Origin: Desulfamplus sp.
GTDB lineage: Bacteria > Desulfobacterota > Desulfobacteria > Desulfobacterales > Desulfobacteraceae
Assembly (NCBI GenBank): GCA_015232555.1
Contig: JADFZJ010000005.1
Coordinates: 35,979-99,978, forward strand
DNA: 64,000 bases
Direction: 5' to 3'
The translations under genes were made by a program, and so were the position numbers. Position 1 is the stretch's first letter; every line of letters begins with the position of its first letter. Positions 38,237-47,910 of this stretch are shown piece by piece. Below the pieces are notes generated by a model, which saw only the letters and a program-made list of their open reading frames with translations, ran no database searches and had not been told where the DNA came from.

Positions 38237-39850
38237 TTAAGACATATTTCTATCTATTATATACTTTTTAACTGTGCGTCTATCAAGCCCTGTTCGTTTT
38301 GCCACTGTCTCGTAAGTGCCGTGTTGTTGATAGAGATATTTACAGTACTCAGATACAAGAGTTGCTGCATCAATTTCTCCTGTGATTATTCCATTAATCA
38401 AAGACTCTTTAAATTTGTTGTTTGGCTCTTTGGGATTTATTTCGGCAATTTCTGTTTGACATCCTTTAGATATATCTGTTCTTGGATGCCCTTCATACTG
38501 CCTACGCAGAATAATTCTTTTAACGCACTGTTCAAGCTCTCTTACATTTCCGGGCCAATGGTAATCTTTCCCAAGCTGCCTGTTGATAATGGCAGAAATT
38601 TTTTTCACAAGTTCAGGAAACGGCTCACCTAAAATTTTTTCAACAGTAAAAGATAGAAGTGCTTCAAGCTCTGCTGGCTCTTCCTTGATTCGTGTTCTTA
38701 AAGGTGGAACTTCAAATATATCTGAACTTAGGCGGTAATAAAAATCATCTCTGAATGTTCTTCCATCAATAATTTCAGCCATTGAGCGATTAGTTGCAGC
38801 AATTACTCTGCCCCGAAACCTTGATGTTTTATGACTGCCCACAGGGGTAAAAACTCTCTCTTGAAGAACTCGTAGAAGTTTAATCTGAACATGTCCCGGA
38901 ACTTCCCCAATTTCATCAAGAAAAATTGAACCATAAGCACTGCAATGGTCAAACACCCCTTGATGATCATCTACTGCACCTGTAAAAGCCCCTTTTTTAT
39001 GACCAAACAGCTCCGATTCAATAAGAGATTCAGGAAACTGGGAGAGATTTATAGGGATAAAAGCCTTTGTAAAACTCTCTTCAAAACACCCTTTTTTCTC
39101 ATTAAACGGAATAAAGCCGCTTCTGCCGATAGCCATGGCAGCAGTTCCTTTACCTGTTCCAGTCTCTCCAAGTATGAGAGTTGAAAAATCCTCCATTCTG
39201 TTCCATAGAATTTTGTCGTAAAGTCCGATATTGTTGGTAAAGACATTATTCCAGAGATTAGCTTTAAGAGTCTTCATACATGGGCTTATTCCGACAAGCG
39301 AGTTTGAGATAAAAAAGAATGCTCTACGTAACTGAAATGAAAAGGCAATATAATGGAGAAATTTTTTTTCAGGAAATCCACGAAGATATAACATCTGCAT
39401 TGCGTCTCGTGCAAACGAAACTGGAATCGGGTTATCGCCTGCTTTTATCTGCTCTACAATCAACGTATCAAATTTTTCTCTGAATTTATGGAAAATATCA
39501 AACAGAAAGACCACCCGCATAATCTCCCTATCTTGACCTGTAAAAGCATTTATAGTTTCTCTGCCTTCTTTTTCAAGCCGTCTAATCTGGTGATCAACCT
39601 CCTGAATGCACTTGTCTGAAATTTCTCTTCGTGAGAATAGAATATTTTTATTGGTGGTGGGTGGTTTAGCATTAAAGGATAAATTATAAGTGTTGGTAAT
39701 AAGGCTCTTTCTGTTTGAAGTAAGCCCTATAAGCCCTGCGATTTTACGGTCTAACTTCTCACGCAGTTCACCAAAAGGGTTGGCAAAAGATGCGTGATAT
39801 ACTGTCTTGAAAAACCGTCGTTCATCGGTTGTAAGTGGCTTCTGATTCAT
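38237..39850 (-). CDS. Sigma-54-dependent activator with an uncharacterised N-terminal domain
   Basis: I use the ATG at 39850 (MNQKPLTTDERRFF), which directly follows the ornithine aminotransferase stop at 39852. Residues 1-200 match no sensor domain that I know; they are mostly helical with no membrane segment. The AAA+ domain follows: Walker A GETGTGKGTAAMA, ESELFGHKKGAFTGA with the intact sigma-54 contact loop, Walker B SIFLDEIGEV. The C-terminal helix-turn-helix ends VAKRTGLDRRTVKKYI. There is no receiver domain, so it is not a classical response regulator. Its position suggests control linked to the aminotransferase or the signalling genes upstream. Confidence 0.85.
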   Translation of the reverse strand: MNQKPLTTDERRFFKTVYHASFANPFGELREKLDRKIAGLIGLTSNRKSLITNTYNLSFNAKPPTTNKNILFSRREISDKCIQEVDHQIRRLEKEGRETINAFTGQDREIMRVVFLFDIFHKFREKFDTLIVEQIKAGDNPIPVSFARDAMQMLYLRGFPEKKFLHYIAFSFQLRRAFFFISNSLVGISPCMKTLKANLWNNVFTNNIGLYDKILWNRMEDFSTLILGETGTGKGTAAMAIGRSGFIPFNEKKGCFEESFTKAFIPINLSQFPESLIESELFGHKKGAFTGAVDDHQGVFDHCSAYGSIFLDEIGEVPGHVQIKLLRVLQERVFTPVGSHKTSRFRGRVIAATNRSMAEIIDGRTFRDDFYYRLSSDIFEVPPLRTRIKEEPAELEALLSFTVEKILGEPFPELVKKISAIINRQLGKDYHWPGNVRELEQCVKRIILRRQYEGHPRTDISKGCQTEIAEINPKEPNNKFKESLINGIITGEIDAATLVSEYCKYLYQQHGTYETVAKRTGLDRRTVKKYIIDRNMS

Positions 39851-39851
39851 C

Positions 39852-41054
39852 CTACAGATCAAACGCAATTCTTATTTTTTCCATAGCCCACTCAATATCA
39901 GCCTTTGTGATAACCAATGGCGGAGCAAACCTAATTGTCCAAGTGTGAGTCTCTTTGCAAAGGATTCCCATTTTCATAAGTTTTTCGCAAATTGCCCTTG
40001 CACCACCTTGTGTCCCTTCAACAAGCTCAATTGCAATCATAAGTCCTCTGCCTCTCACCTCTTTTATTGAAGGGCTTTTAATATTTTTTAGCTCATCTAA
40101 GAAGAACTTCCCCATAGACGCAGCATTTTCAACCATCTTCTCCTCTTTAAGCACCTTTAAAGCCTCTCTTGCTACAGCACAAGCTAATGGATTTCCTCCA
40201 AATGTGCTTCCGTGCTGACCGGGTTGTAAAAGTCCAAGCACTGCATCGTTTGAGAGTACAGCAGATACAGGATAAAAACCGCCTGATAACGCCTTGCCTA
40301 TAAGAGTTAAATCTGCCTGTATCCCCTCATGCTCCTCTGCAAGCATCTTTCCTGTTCTGCCAAGACCAGTTTGTATCTCATCAAGGATCAGAATTATGTT
40401 GTTTTTTGTGCATATCTCCCGAACTGTTTGCAGATAACCAGCAGGTGGGATTATCACCCCAGCCTCACCCTGAATCGGCTCAACCATAAAAGCAACAGTA
40501 TTTGGGGTGATTGCATCTTCAAGAGCTTTTGCATCTCCAAATGGAATGGATGTAAAACCAGGGACAAATGGACCGAAACTTTTACGAGAGTTGTCGTCAC
40601 TGCTGAATCCAATTATAGCAAGGGTTCTGCCATGAAAATTATTATCACATACAATAATTTCAGCCTTGTTCTCCTGAACTCCCTTTGATTCGTAACCCCA
40701 TTTACGAACGCATTTAATGGCAGTCTCCACAGCTTCTGCCCCCGAGTTCATGGGTAGAACCTTGTGAGAGTCAGTAAGTTCACACAACTCTTTATAAAAA
40801 AGTGCAAGCTGATTATTCCTGAAAGCTCTTGATGTAAGGGTAAGTTGAGTTGACTGATCAATCATTGCCTGCCTGATTTTAGGGTGGCAGTGCCCCTGAT
40901 TCACAGCAGAGTAGGCAGAAAGACAATCCATGTATCTATTGCCATCAACATCCCAGACCCAGATACCTTCTCCTTTGCACAACACTACATCAAGAGGCTT
41001 ATAGTTTTTTGCACCAAATTTATCTTCAATCTCAATATATTCTTCTGTTTTCAT
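39852..41054 (-). CDS. rocD: Ornithine--oxo-acid aminotransferase (class III)
   Basis: The 400-residue length and motifs fit ornithine aminotransferase: [57 protein letters not shown], and the pyridoxal-phosphate lysine in [12 protein letters not shown]. It converts ornithine and 2-oxoglutarate to glutamate semialdehyde and glutamate. Acetylornithine aminotransferase is the main alternative, but the N-terminus and [12 protein letters not shown] favour RocD. It lies 50 bp after the GGDEF gene and just before the sigma-54 activator gene on the same strand. Confidence 0.87.
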   Translation of the reverse strand: MKTEEYIEIEDKFGAKNYKPLDVVLCKGEGIWVWDVDGNRYMDCLSAYSAVNQGHCHPKIRQAMIDQSTQLTLTSRAFRNNQLALFYKELCELTDSHKVLPMNSGAEAVETAIKCVRKWGYESKGVQENKAEIIVCDNNFHGRTLAIIGFSSDDNSRKSFGPFVPGFTSIPFGDAKALEDAITPNTVAFMVEPIQGEAGVIIPPAGYLQTVREICTKNNIILILDEIQTGLGRTGKMLAEEHEGIQADLTLIGKALSGGFYPVSAVLSNDAVLGLLQPGQHGSTFGGNPLACAVAREALKVLKEEKMVENAASMGKFFLDELKNIKSPSIKEVRGRGLMIAIELVEGTQGGARAICEKLMKMGILCKETHTWTIRFAPPLVITKADIEWAMEKIRIAFDL

Positions 41055-41104
41055 TCATTTATTTTCCTCTGGTTGATGTTGAAAAGTGAACAATCAGGAA
41101 GCGA

Positions 41105-42118
41105 TCAATCAGGATTTGCTTCTGGCAAAGCACAGCACAGCAGGTTACACCCTGTAATTTTGTATTGTGTTACTGCATTACGACCATTTTGCTTAGAGTG
41201 GTAAAGGGCAATATCAGCCTCGTGCACCATCTGAAGATAATCCTTGATATCAGGTCTGAACTGAACAACTCCAAGGCTTATGGTGATCTTTATTTCTGTG
41301 TTGTCATAAACAGTTGTCATTCTTTCAATGCTCTCTCTTATACGCATGGAGAGAGATGCTGTATTTGCTAAATTGGTCTCAGGCAGCAGAACAAGAAACT
41401 CTTCTCCCCCATATCTTCCAAATACATCGGAAGATCGTAATTGAGATTTAATGGTTGATGCCGTGTTCTTGAGCACCTCATCACCAGCAATATGACCAAA
41501 AGTATCATTAATATTTTTAAACTTATCAATATCAAGCAAAATTAGAGAAAAAAGATTTCCATACCGTTTAGATTTATTGAACTCATACTCAATCTGTTTC
41601 TCCACATAGTCGCGGTTGTAGATAGCTGTCATGGCATCATGGTGTGTCATGTGCTCAAGGGTCTTGTTGATATCATTGATTTCAATGATCTTCTGCTGAG
41701 ATGCCACAACATCAGTCATGTCATGTATTGCTATACAGACATAAGTTTCTCCTGTGTCTGAATTGTGAACAGGTATTAATGTACAATCTTGGTGCATGTA
41801 CTCAATACCTTCACCGCTTATCATTCTGTTATGGTTAAAACGAAATAGATATGGTCTTTGCGTCCATGAGACAAACGAGTAGTTTTTAATAAGCCTTACA
41901 CTCTTGAGCTTGAGTTCAAGCCACTGTCTTGGAAGATAGGTGAATACATCAAAAAGATTCTTACCAGTAAGGTCTGACTCACTTATACCGCTATGTTTAA
42001 CCATGAACTGATTCCAAAAGATCACATGATTGCGAGAGTCAAGAACAGTTATACCGATATTGATTTGGTCAATGATATCGTGAAGCGTCTTAATGTTGTC
42101 AATCGGAAGTTTATTCAT
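41105..42118 (-). CDS. PAS-GGDEF diguanylate cyclase
   Basis: The 337-residue protein has an N-terminal PAS domain (about 10-135; NIGITVLDSRNHVIFWNQFM) and a GGDEF domain with the active signature GGEEF at residues 237-241. A product-inhibition I-site RSSD precedes it by five residues. Both point to active, feedback-inhibited synthesis of cyclic di-GMP. There is no membrane segment. Its start overlaps the CheC-like gene by 8 nt, so it is part of the CheY/CheC-like unit. Confidence 0.92.
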   Translation of the reverse strand: MNKLPIDNIKTLHDIIDQINIGITVLDSRNHVIFWNQFMVKHSGISESDLTGKNLFDVFTYLPRQWLELKLKSVRLIKNYSFVSWTQRPYLFRFNHNRMISGEGIEYMHQDCTLIPVHNSDTGETYVCIAIHDMTDVVASQQKIIEINDINKTLEHMTHHDAMTAIYNRDYVEKQIEYEFNKSKRYGNLFSLILLDIDKFKNINDTFGHIAGDEVLKNTASTIKSQLRSSDVFGRYGGEEFLVLLPETNLANTASLSMRIRESIERMTTVYDNTEIKITISLGVVQFRPDIKDYLQMVHEADIALYHSKQNGRNAVTQYKITGCNLLCCALPEANPD

Positions 42119-42755
42119 AATCAGCCAGCATTTTATTTAATGATTCGTTTACCGCCCGTATGGCTTTTTCAGATATGAAGATCAGCAGATCACTCTTAAA
42201 TGATCTGTCTTTAAGAATAAAAGTGATCTTCGATAAAAGAGTATATTCCCATTTCAGATTACGGCGTTTAAATGTTTCATAAGCAACGTTTCTTAGAACA
42301 CTGTTTTCTGAGAGCAGTTCTGGAGGAGCAAAGGACATCTTCTGATTGAATAGCTGTTCTGAGATACTGTTCAGGCAGGCACCTACCATAAGATTTGTCA
42401 GTTCAAGCATGAAATCAATCTCTTCAATTGAGTTTAGCTGATCTGAAACACCAAGAATCTGGGCAACTCTTTGACGTGTCGCATTGTCAAAAATAACAAT
42501 GGCTTCGCCGTCCATAAATGACATGCTGTGAAAGTTCTGCCGGAAGAGATTTACCCGTTCATTTCCATCAAAAACACTCTCTTTAAGGACTTTTTCTGCA
42601 ATATGCTCTGCCTCAACTATCTGGATTTCAGGGACAGAGAGATCAACAAAAGAGTTGAGTATTGTGGCAAGGTCTTTTCCAGCCTGTCCCATGGCAAGAT
42701 TAACCACCTCTTTGAGCATTTCATACTGATCATCTGTATATTGTATATAGGTCAT
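42111..42755 (-). CDS. CheC-like chemotaxis phosphatase family protein
   Basis: The 214-residue protein has two CheC/CheX-type repeats: EVVNLAMGQAGKDLATIL near residue 15 and ELTNLMVGACLNSISEQL near 115. The N-terminal helix lacks the canonical E-x2-N pair of an active phosphatase site in the first repeat (E-V-V-N is present, the following residues differ), so activity is likely but not certain. CheC proteins dephosphorylate CheY. The preceding gene encodes a single-domain CheY whose stop overlaps this start by 4 nt, so the two are probably partners. Confidence 0.75.
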   Translation of the reverse strand: MTYIQYTDDQYEMLKEVVNLAMGQAGKDLATILNSFVDLSVPEIQIVEAEHIAEKVLKESVFDGNERVNLFRQNFHSMSFMDGEAIVIFDNATRQRVAQILGVSDQLNSIEEIDFMLELTNLMVGACLNSISEQLFNQKMSFAPPELLSENSVLRNVAYETFKRRNLKWEYTLLSKITFILKDRSFKSDLLIFISEKAIRAVNESLNKMLADYE

Positions 42756-43132
42756 AAGAGATTCATTTCCTGTAAAACTTTCATTAAAGCATCTCGGTTG
42801 AGGGGTCTCTGTTTTTCCATGTAACCAGCAGCACCAAGAGAGCGGACAATGCGTTCAGATTCAGGCTGTACATCTGCTGTCAATACAATAATATTGGCTT
42901 TTATCCCTTTGTCTTTAAGAGCCTCAAGCACTTGATATCCTGTTTTTTCAGGCATGGTCAAATCTAAAAACACAATATCATAGGAGTTGACATATAAAAG
43001 CTCAAGAGCTTCATTGCCATTGCAGGCTTCGCTAAATATCAACTCCCTGCCTCTTAAAATGTCAGGAAGCTCTTTGGCTATTCCTTTTCTGACAAATTTT
43101 GAATCATCAACTAATAAAATAGATATCGCCAT
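42752..43132 (-). CDS. CheY-like single-domain response regulator
   Basis: The 126-residue receiver domain has the acidic pocket LLVDDSKF, phospho-acceptor Asp in DIVFLDLTMPEKTG, Thr in IVLTADVQ, and a Lys in YMEKQRPLN. There is no output domain, so it signals by protein contact. It overlaps the CheC-like gene by 4 nt and precedes a GGDEF enzyme gene. That forms a regulator, phosphatase and cyclic-di-GMP synthase module. Confidence 0.9.
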   Translation of the reverse strand: MAISILLVDDSKFVRKGIAKELPDILRGRELIFSEACNGNEALELLYVNSYDIVFLDLTMPEKTGYQVLEALKDKGIKANIIVLTADVQPESERIVRSLGAAGYMEKQRPLNRDALMKVLQEMNLL

Positions 43133-43153
43133 TTAATTCCTCACATTAATTTA

Positions 43154-43858
43154 CTATTTACTATCTGATTTTGGTAACTGGTCCAAATACCAATCCATAG
43201 GATCAAGAAGTGTGTAGCCAAGAGCTTTCAGTTTCTTTTTTACCCTCATAACATTGTTGGTCAGAAGATATGTAAACACAGCCCGTTTGTTGGGTTCCCA
43301 ATGCCTTGCCACAAGCACGCTTCCAAATGAGATATGCTCCTCAGTTATGGCATCAACTATTTTTTTGAGCTGTCCTATCTTCTCTTCAACAAGGATACCC
43401 ACAAGGGTACCTGGTTCATTGATGCCGAGCACATTTACAAAAGCTCTTAACAGATCACGTACAGAGAGAATGCCAGTAAGAGTACCATCGCTGTCAACCA
43501 CAGGAAATGCACCAACCTTTTCACGCTGAATCATAAGAAGAGCATCTTGTATGGTGTACATGGGGGAGATGGTTATGGGGTCTGGTGTCATAATATCTTT
43601 GACTGTAAGACCCGCTATTTTTACCTTTTCTTCAGCCTTCTTTGCGTTCTCCTCGTCATTTGCACCACCTCTTAAAAGGCTGAAAGGCATAGCACTCCTG
43701 ATATCTCTGTCTGTAACAATGCCTATAAGTTTGTTTTTTGCATCCACAACAGGAAGATGCCTGATCTTATTGGCTGTCATTTTTTCATGGGCTTCAAAAA
43801 TTGATGAATCTTTATTAATAGTAATCACTTTTCTGACCATAGAGTTGCTGACAAACAT
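43154..43858 (-). CDS. AcuB-like tandem CBS-domain protein
   Basis: The 234-residue protein has two CBS domains (residues about 5-60 and 90-145; IRHLPVVDAKNKLIGIVTDRDI and VGAFPVVDSDGTLTGILSVRDL) followed by an ACT-like C-terminal part with VGILVEEKIGQLKKIV. This is the AcuB layout. CBS pairs bind adenine nucleotides. In Bacillus, AcuB is encoded with the AcuA acetyltransferase and AcuC deacetylase; here an AcuC-like gene lies 115 bp upstream on the same strand. CheY follows 21 bp downstream. Confidence 0.85.
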   Translation of the reverse strand: MFVSNSMVRKVITINKDSSIFEAHEKMTANKIRHLPVVDAKNKLIGIVTDRDIRSAMPFSLLRGGANDEENAKKAEEKVKIAGLTVKDIMTPDPITISPMYTIQDALLMIQREKVGAFPVVDSDGTLTGILSVRDLLRAFVNVLGINEPGTLVGILVEEKIGQLKKIVDAITEEHISFGSVLVARHWEPNKRAVFTYLLTNNVMRVKKKLKALGYTLLDPMDWYLDQLPKSDSK

Positions 43859-43973
43859 GTTTCCTCCTCAAATATATAAAATTGTAGATTTTTTAGTGTT
43901 TCTCTGACGATTAAGAGCAAAATTTTTTAGCTGTAAATGTCAGGGCGTAGTTGTTTCTTATTGATATCTAATG

Positions 43974-44924
<951 letters not shown>

Positions 44925-45120
44925 AAAATACTCCCATCCGGATATGTGTTAAAAGGCTCTGTTTATACAGCTATACAAAACCAACTGATTTAAGTGGTTA
45001 TGTCAGAGGAAGTAAAACAAAATCATGCCAGAAAAAGTAAACTGATGAAGCAAGAAAGCTCAAAGATAATGATTTGTGTTTTGTAGTTATAAATTTAAGA
45101 TGTAGTCAAGAATTATTTAT

Positions 45121-45156
45121 AAAAACAAAAAAAGACGGATTTAAAAATCCGCCTTT
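45121..45156 (-). terminator. Rho-independent terminator of the uspA pair
   Basis: Read on the minus strand: GGCGGATTT, a short A/T loop, AAATCCGTC, then TTTTTTTG and TTTTT. The stem of nine pairs includes one G-U wobble and is followed by a T-run, as expected for a terminator of leftward transcription from the usp genes. Confidence 0.82.
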
Positions 45157-45167
45157 TCTATAACAAA

Positions 45168-45220
45168 CATGCAATGATTTACACAACGAAAAATGAGAGT
45201 CAGTTAAGATGCTTTCATAT
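45168..45220. repeat. Dispersed repeat family A, copy 2
   Basis: It begins CATGCAATGATTTACACAAC and ends with GAGAGTCAGTTAAGATGCTT then TCA. It is about 80-90% similar by eye to copy 1 at 16294-16346, in the same orientation. Confidence 0.8.
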
Positions 45221-45284
45221 AAATCCACAACATTATGAATAACCTGTTACCTGTAACAGAACACAACTGTTTTTGATATCCTTT

Positions 45285-45743
45285 CTATCTTACACTGAAA
45301 ACAGGTACAGGGCTATGTCTGAATATCTTTTCTGCACAGCCTCCAAATAGAACGCTTGCAAGATCAGTTTTGCCCTTATTCCCCATTATTATCATATCGG
45401 CGTTTTCGTCAACAATAGATTTGAGTATCTGCTCAAAGGGAGTTCCTTCCATAAATAGGGTTTTGATCTGATTTTTATCTCCGCCGCAATCAGTTATCAT
45501 CTCTTGAATAAGCCTTGACCGTCTTCCAAGATCATCTGACATATATTTTTGCATTGAAAAAGCTCCTGGCTGCTCTTTTTCAAAAATTTTTCTTACAGTA
45601 TCAATATCTCTGCGGTTAATAACATTAACTATGATAACTTCTGCTGATGTCTTTTTTGCAGTTTCTATAGCACATTCAAGAACCTTCTTTGAATAAGGTG
45701 AGAAATCCAGAGCAGCTAATATCTTATTAATTTTTTTCATCAT
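45285..45743 (-). CDS. Universal stress protein (UspA family), second of a pair
   Basis: The frame is open to 45767, but the start is at ATGATG (45743 or 45740) with AGGAGG just upstream. The ATG at 45743 overlaps the stop of the upstream usp gene (ATGA). The roughly 152-residue Usp fold has ILAALDFSPYSKKVLECA and the C-terminal GNKGKTDLASVLFGGCAEKI. The ATP-binding motif G-x2-G-x9-G-S/T reads GG at the end, so the usual Ser/Thr is missing. Together with the close paralogue upstream this looks like a tandem duplication. Confidence 0.88.
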   Translation of the reverse strand: MMKKINKILAALDFSPYSKKVLECAIETAKKTSAEVIIVNVINRRDIDTVRKIFEKEQPGAFSMQKYMSDDLGRRSRLIQEMITDCGGDKNQIKTLFMEGTPFEQILKSIVDENADMIIMGNKGKTDLASVLFGGCAEKIFRHSPVPVFSVR

Positions 45744-46261
45744 GCCACCTCCTGTTTTCTGCCCCATGCTGACCTGTTTCTATTTCTTATGCTGACTACA
45801 GGCACAGGTGAATGACGGAATACCTTTTCAGCATTAGAACCAAGAAGTGTTCTTGCAAGATTCCCACGTCCTTTAGTGCCTATAAATACAAGAGCAATTT
45901 CTTTCTGCTCCACTGTTTTTAGAATCTCCTCAAACGGATATCCCACACCAACAAGGTATGAGAAAGAGTCTTTCATATCATTGAAATGTGTCTCAACAAG
46001 GTTTTTCATCTCTTTGTAGCGTTCTGCTGTGACCTCTTCAACATATCTCTTCGCATTAACTCTGTATTTGTTATCAATATTTATCTTATCAGGAAACATT
46101 CTCTCAACTTTTTCAACAGCATCAACATCTCGCTGGTTGATTACATTATAAAGAAGAATTTCAACATTAGATTGCCCTGCAAACTCAAGAGCATAGGATA
46201 TATTCTCTTTTGAATAGTCAGACAGATCAACACACACCATAATTTTTTTGAATTGATTCAT
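45740..46261 (-). CDS. Universal stress protein (UspA family), first of a pair
   Basis: The start is taken at the ATG at 46261 (MNQFKKIMVCVDLSDYSKEN); an in-frame ATG at 46306 would add 15 residues that do not fit the family. The ATP-binding motif is intact: GTKGRGNLARTLLGSNAEKV. The 174-residue protein is longer than its downstream partner by an insert around residues 55-85. The ribosome binding site is replaced by a run of nine G, at 46267-46275 on the minus strand, 6-14 nt before the ATG. Repeat family B copy 2 lies just upstream. Confidence 0.88.
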   Translation of the reverse strand: MNQFKKIMVCVDLSDYSKENISYALEFAGQSNVEILLYNVINQRDVDAVEKVERMFPDKINIDNKYRVNAKRYVEEVTAERYKEMKNLVETHFNDMKDSFSYLVGVGYPFEEILKTVEQKEIALVFIGTKGRGNLARTLLGSNAEKVFRHSPVPVVSIRNRNRSAWGRKQEVA

Positions 46262-46266
46262 AGTTA

Positions 46267-46275
46267 CCCCCCCCC
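46267..46275 (-). promoter_or_regulatory. G9 homopolymer in the Shine-Dalgarno position of uspA
   Basis: Nine consecutive C on the plus strand read as nine G on the coding strand, ending 5 nt before the ATG at 46261. This can pair with the CCUCC anti-SD. Such tracts are prone to slippage, which would change spacing and translation strength. Confidence 0.6.
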
Positions 46276-46282
46276 TCTGTTT

Positions 46283-46335
46283 AGAACATAAGCAGCTTTG
46301 CTGCAATTATTTTTTTGATTGAAATTCCTGAATAA
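46283..46335. repeat. Dispersed repeat family B, copy 2 (inverted)
   Basis: On the minus strand it reads ATTCAGGAATTTCAATCAAA, then ATTGCAGCAAAGCTGC, then TTATGTTCTAA. It has the same block order as copies at 11861-11912 and 49525-49574, and lies in the uspA leader. Confidence 0.75.
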
Positions 46336-46458
46336 AAAATTAGCAATTAACATGCCACAATAAAATTAATCAAAATTATTGTAATAAGGGGAATATAAAA
46401 TAGATAAATGGAACAGTATGCCAGTGATGGTGGAAAAAACTTTTACAGTGTGTAAAGT

Positions 46459-47910
46459 TTATTGTTTATCAATACTGCTTCCGATTTTGATCTGATATTT
46501 TTCAATCTTTGAATGAAAAGTAGGTCTTGAGATACCAAGTAATTTTGCAGCTTTGGATCTATTGCCACCAGTGATGTTCAAGGATTCGATAATAAGAAGC
46601 TCTGCCACATAATCTAAACATGAGTCAAAGACCTTGTCATCTTTGTCTGCAAGAAGGCACTGGCGTATCCATTCTCTTACTCTATCTTCGCTGCTACTGG
46701 CGGAGTATGAAACGAAATTATCTGTTCCTGTATCTGGATAAGAGGAGGCTTCATGGATGGCTAAATCTTCTGGCTGAATTTGAACTCCCCGATTAAAGAT
46801 CATCGCTTTTTTAAGGACATTGGAAAGCTCTCTTATATTTCCTGGCCACTCATATCCGTTCATCTTCTGCATAGCTTCAGGAGAAATACCAGGATTGCTT
46901 GTTCCCATCTCTGCTGAGAGGCGTGTAAGTACATAATGCGACAAAATGGCAATGTCCCCTTTCCGTTCACGAAGAGGAGGCAGTGTAATGGTTATAACCT
47001 GCAATCTGTAATATAGGTCTTCCCTGAATGTTCCGTCAGCAACAGCTTTTTCAAGATCACGGTTGGTTGCAGCAATGATGCGTACATCGACAGGAACGAC
47101 ATCTTTGCCTCCAAGACGCTCAATGCTGTTTTCCTGCAGGAGACGCAGAAATTTTGCCTGAATGTTCATCGGCATATCGCCTATCTCATCAAGAAAAACC
47201 GTACCCCCGCGTGCCTGCTCTATTTTACCTACACGGCGGTGAGAAGCACCAGTAAAAGCCCCCTTTTCATAGCCAAACAACTCGCTTTCAAGCAAAGTTT
47301 CAGGAATAGCAACGCAGTTGATAACCATGAACGGTTTTTCAGAACGAGATGAGTAGTTATATACTGCTCGTGCTGCAAGCTCTTTGCCTGTGCCAGACTC
47401 GCCCCGTATAAGCACAGTTGCATCAGTAGAAGCTACCTTTCCAATCTCTTTATATATTGTGAGCATCTGAGGACTGTTACCAACAATAGCCTCTCTTTGT
47501 GTAAAAAGTTCGGCTTCGGGATTGACATCTACAGGAGACGACATGCAACGTCCAGCTTCAATTCCCTTTTCGATCAGGGCGAGCATTTCAGGCACATCAA
47601 AGGGCTTATAAATATAATCAAATGCACCGTTTTTCATCGCTTGAATTGCTGTTTCAGTTGTGCCGTGTGCAGTAATTATGATAACAGGCAGCTTTGGATG
47701 TTTTGGGTGGATAGCTTCAAACACCTCCATCCCGCTCATGTCAGGAAGGCGGATATCTAAAATCACAAGATCAGGCTTTACAAGATCAACCATTGTAATT
47801 CCTTCAGTGCCAGTGTAGGCAGCATGAGTATCATAGCCGTCTTGTCCTAAAATTTTTCTGAAACTTAGACTCAACTGCTTATCATCATCAATTATCAGAA
47901 TTCTCTTCAT
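46459..47910 (-). CDS. NtrC-family sigma-54 response regulator
   Basis: The 483-residue protein has a receiver domain (1-120; LIIDDDKQLS, phospho-Asp in LVILDIRLPDMSG, Lys in YIYKPFD), a sigma-54 AAA+ domain (about 150-375; [28 protein letters not shown]) and a Fis-type helix-turn-helix (GGNRSKAAKLLGISRPTF). It is partnered with the sensor kinase encoded just upstream, whose 3' end overlaps this gene by 23 nt. Targets would be sigma-54 promoters; none is evident next to it. Confidence 0.94.
   Translation of the reverse strand: MKRILIIDDDKQLSLSFRKILGQDGYDTHAAYTGTEGITMVDLVKPDLVILDIRLPDMSGMEVFEAIHPKHPKLPVIIITAHGTTETAIQAMKNGAFDYIYKPFDVPEMLALIEKGIEAGRCMSSPVDVNPEAELFTQREAIVGNSPQMLTIYKEIGKVASTDATVLIRGESGTGKELAARAVYNYSSRSEKPFMVINCVAIPETLLESELFGYEKGAFTGASHRRVGKIEQARGGTVFLDEIGDMPMNIQAKFLRLLQENSIERLGGKDVVPVDVRIIAATNRDLEKAVADGTFREDLYYRLQVITITLPPLRERKGDIAILSHYVLTRLSAEMGTSNPGISPEAMQKMNGYEWPGNIRELSNVLKKAMIFNRGVQIQPEDLAIHEASSYPDTGTDNFVSYSASSSEDRVREWIRQCLLADKDDKVFDSCLDYVAELLIIESLNITGGNRSKAAKLLGISRPTFHSKIEKYQIKIGSSIDKQ

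Larger units (their letters stand above)
44925..45284. other. Spacer between acuC-like and uspA genes
   Basis: This 360-bp region contains a rho-independent terminator for the usp transcript (45121-45156) and repeat family A copy 2 (45168-45220). The left 200 bp would hold the acuC promoter; I see no clear box there. Confidence 0.6.
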
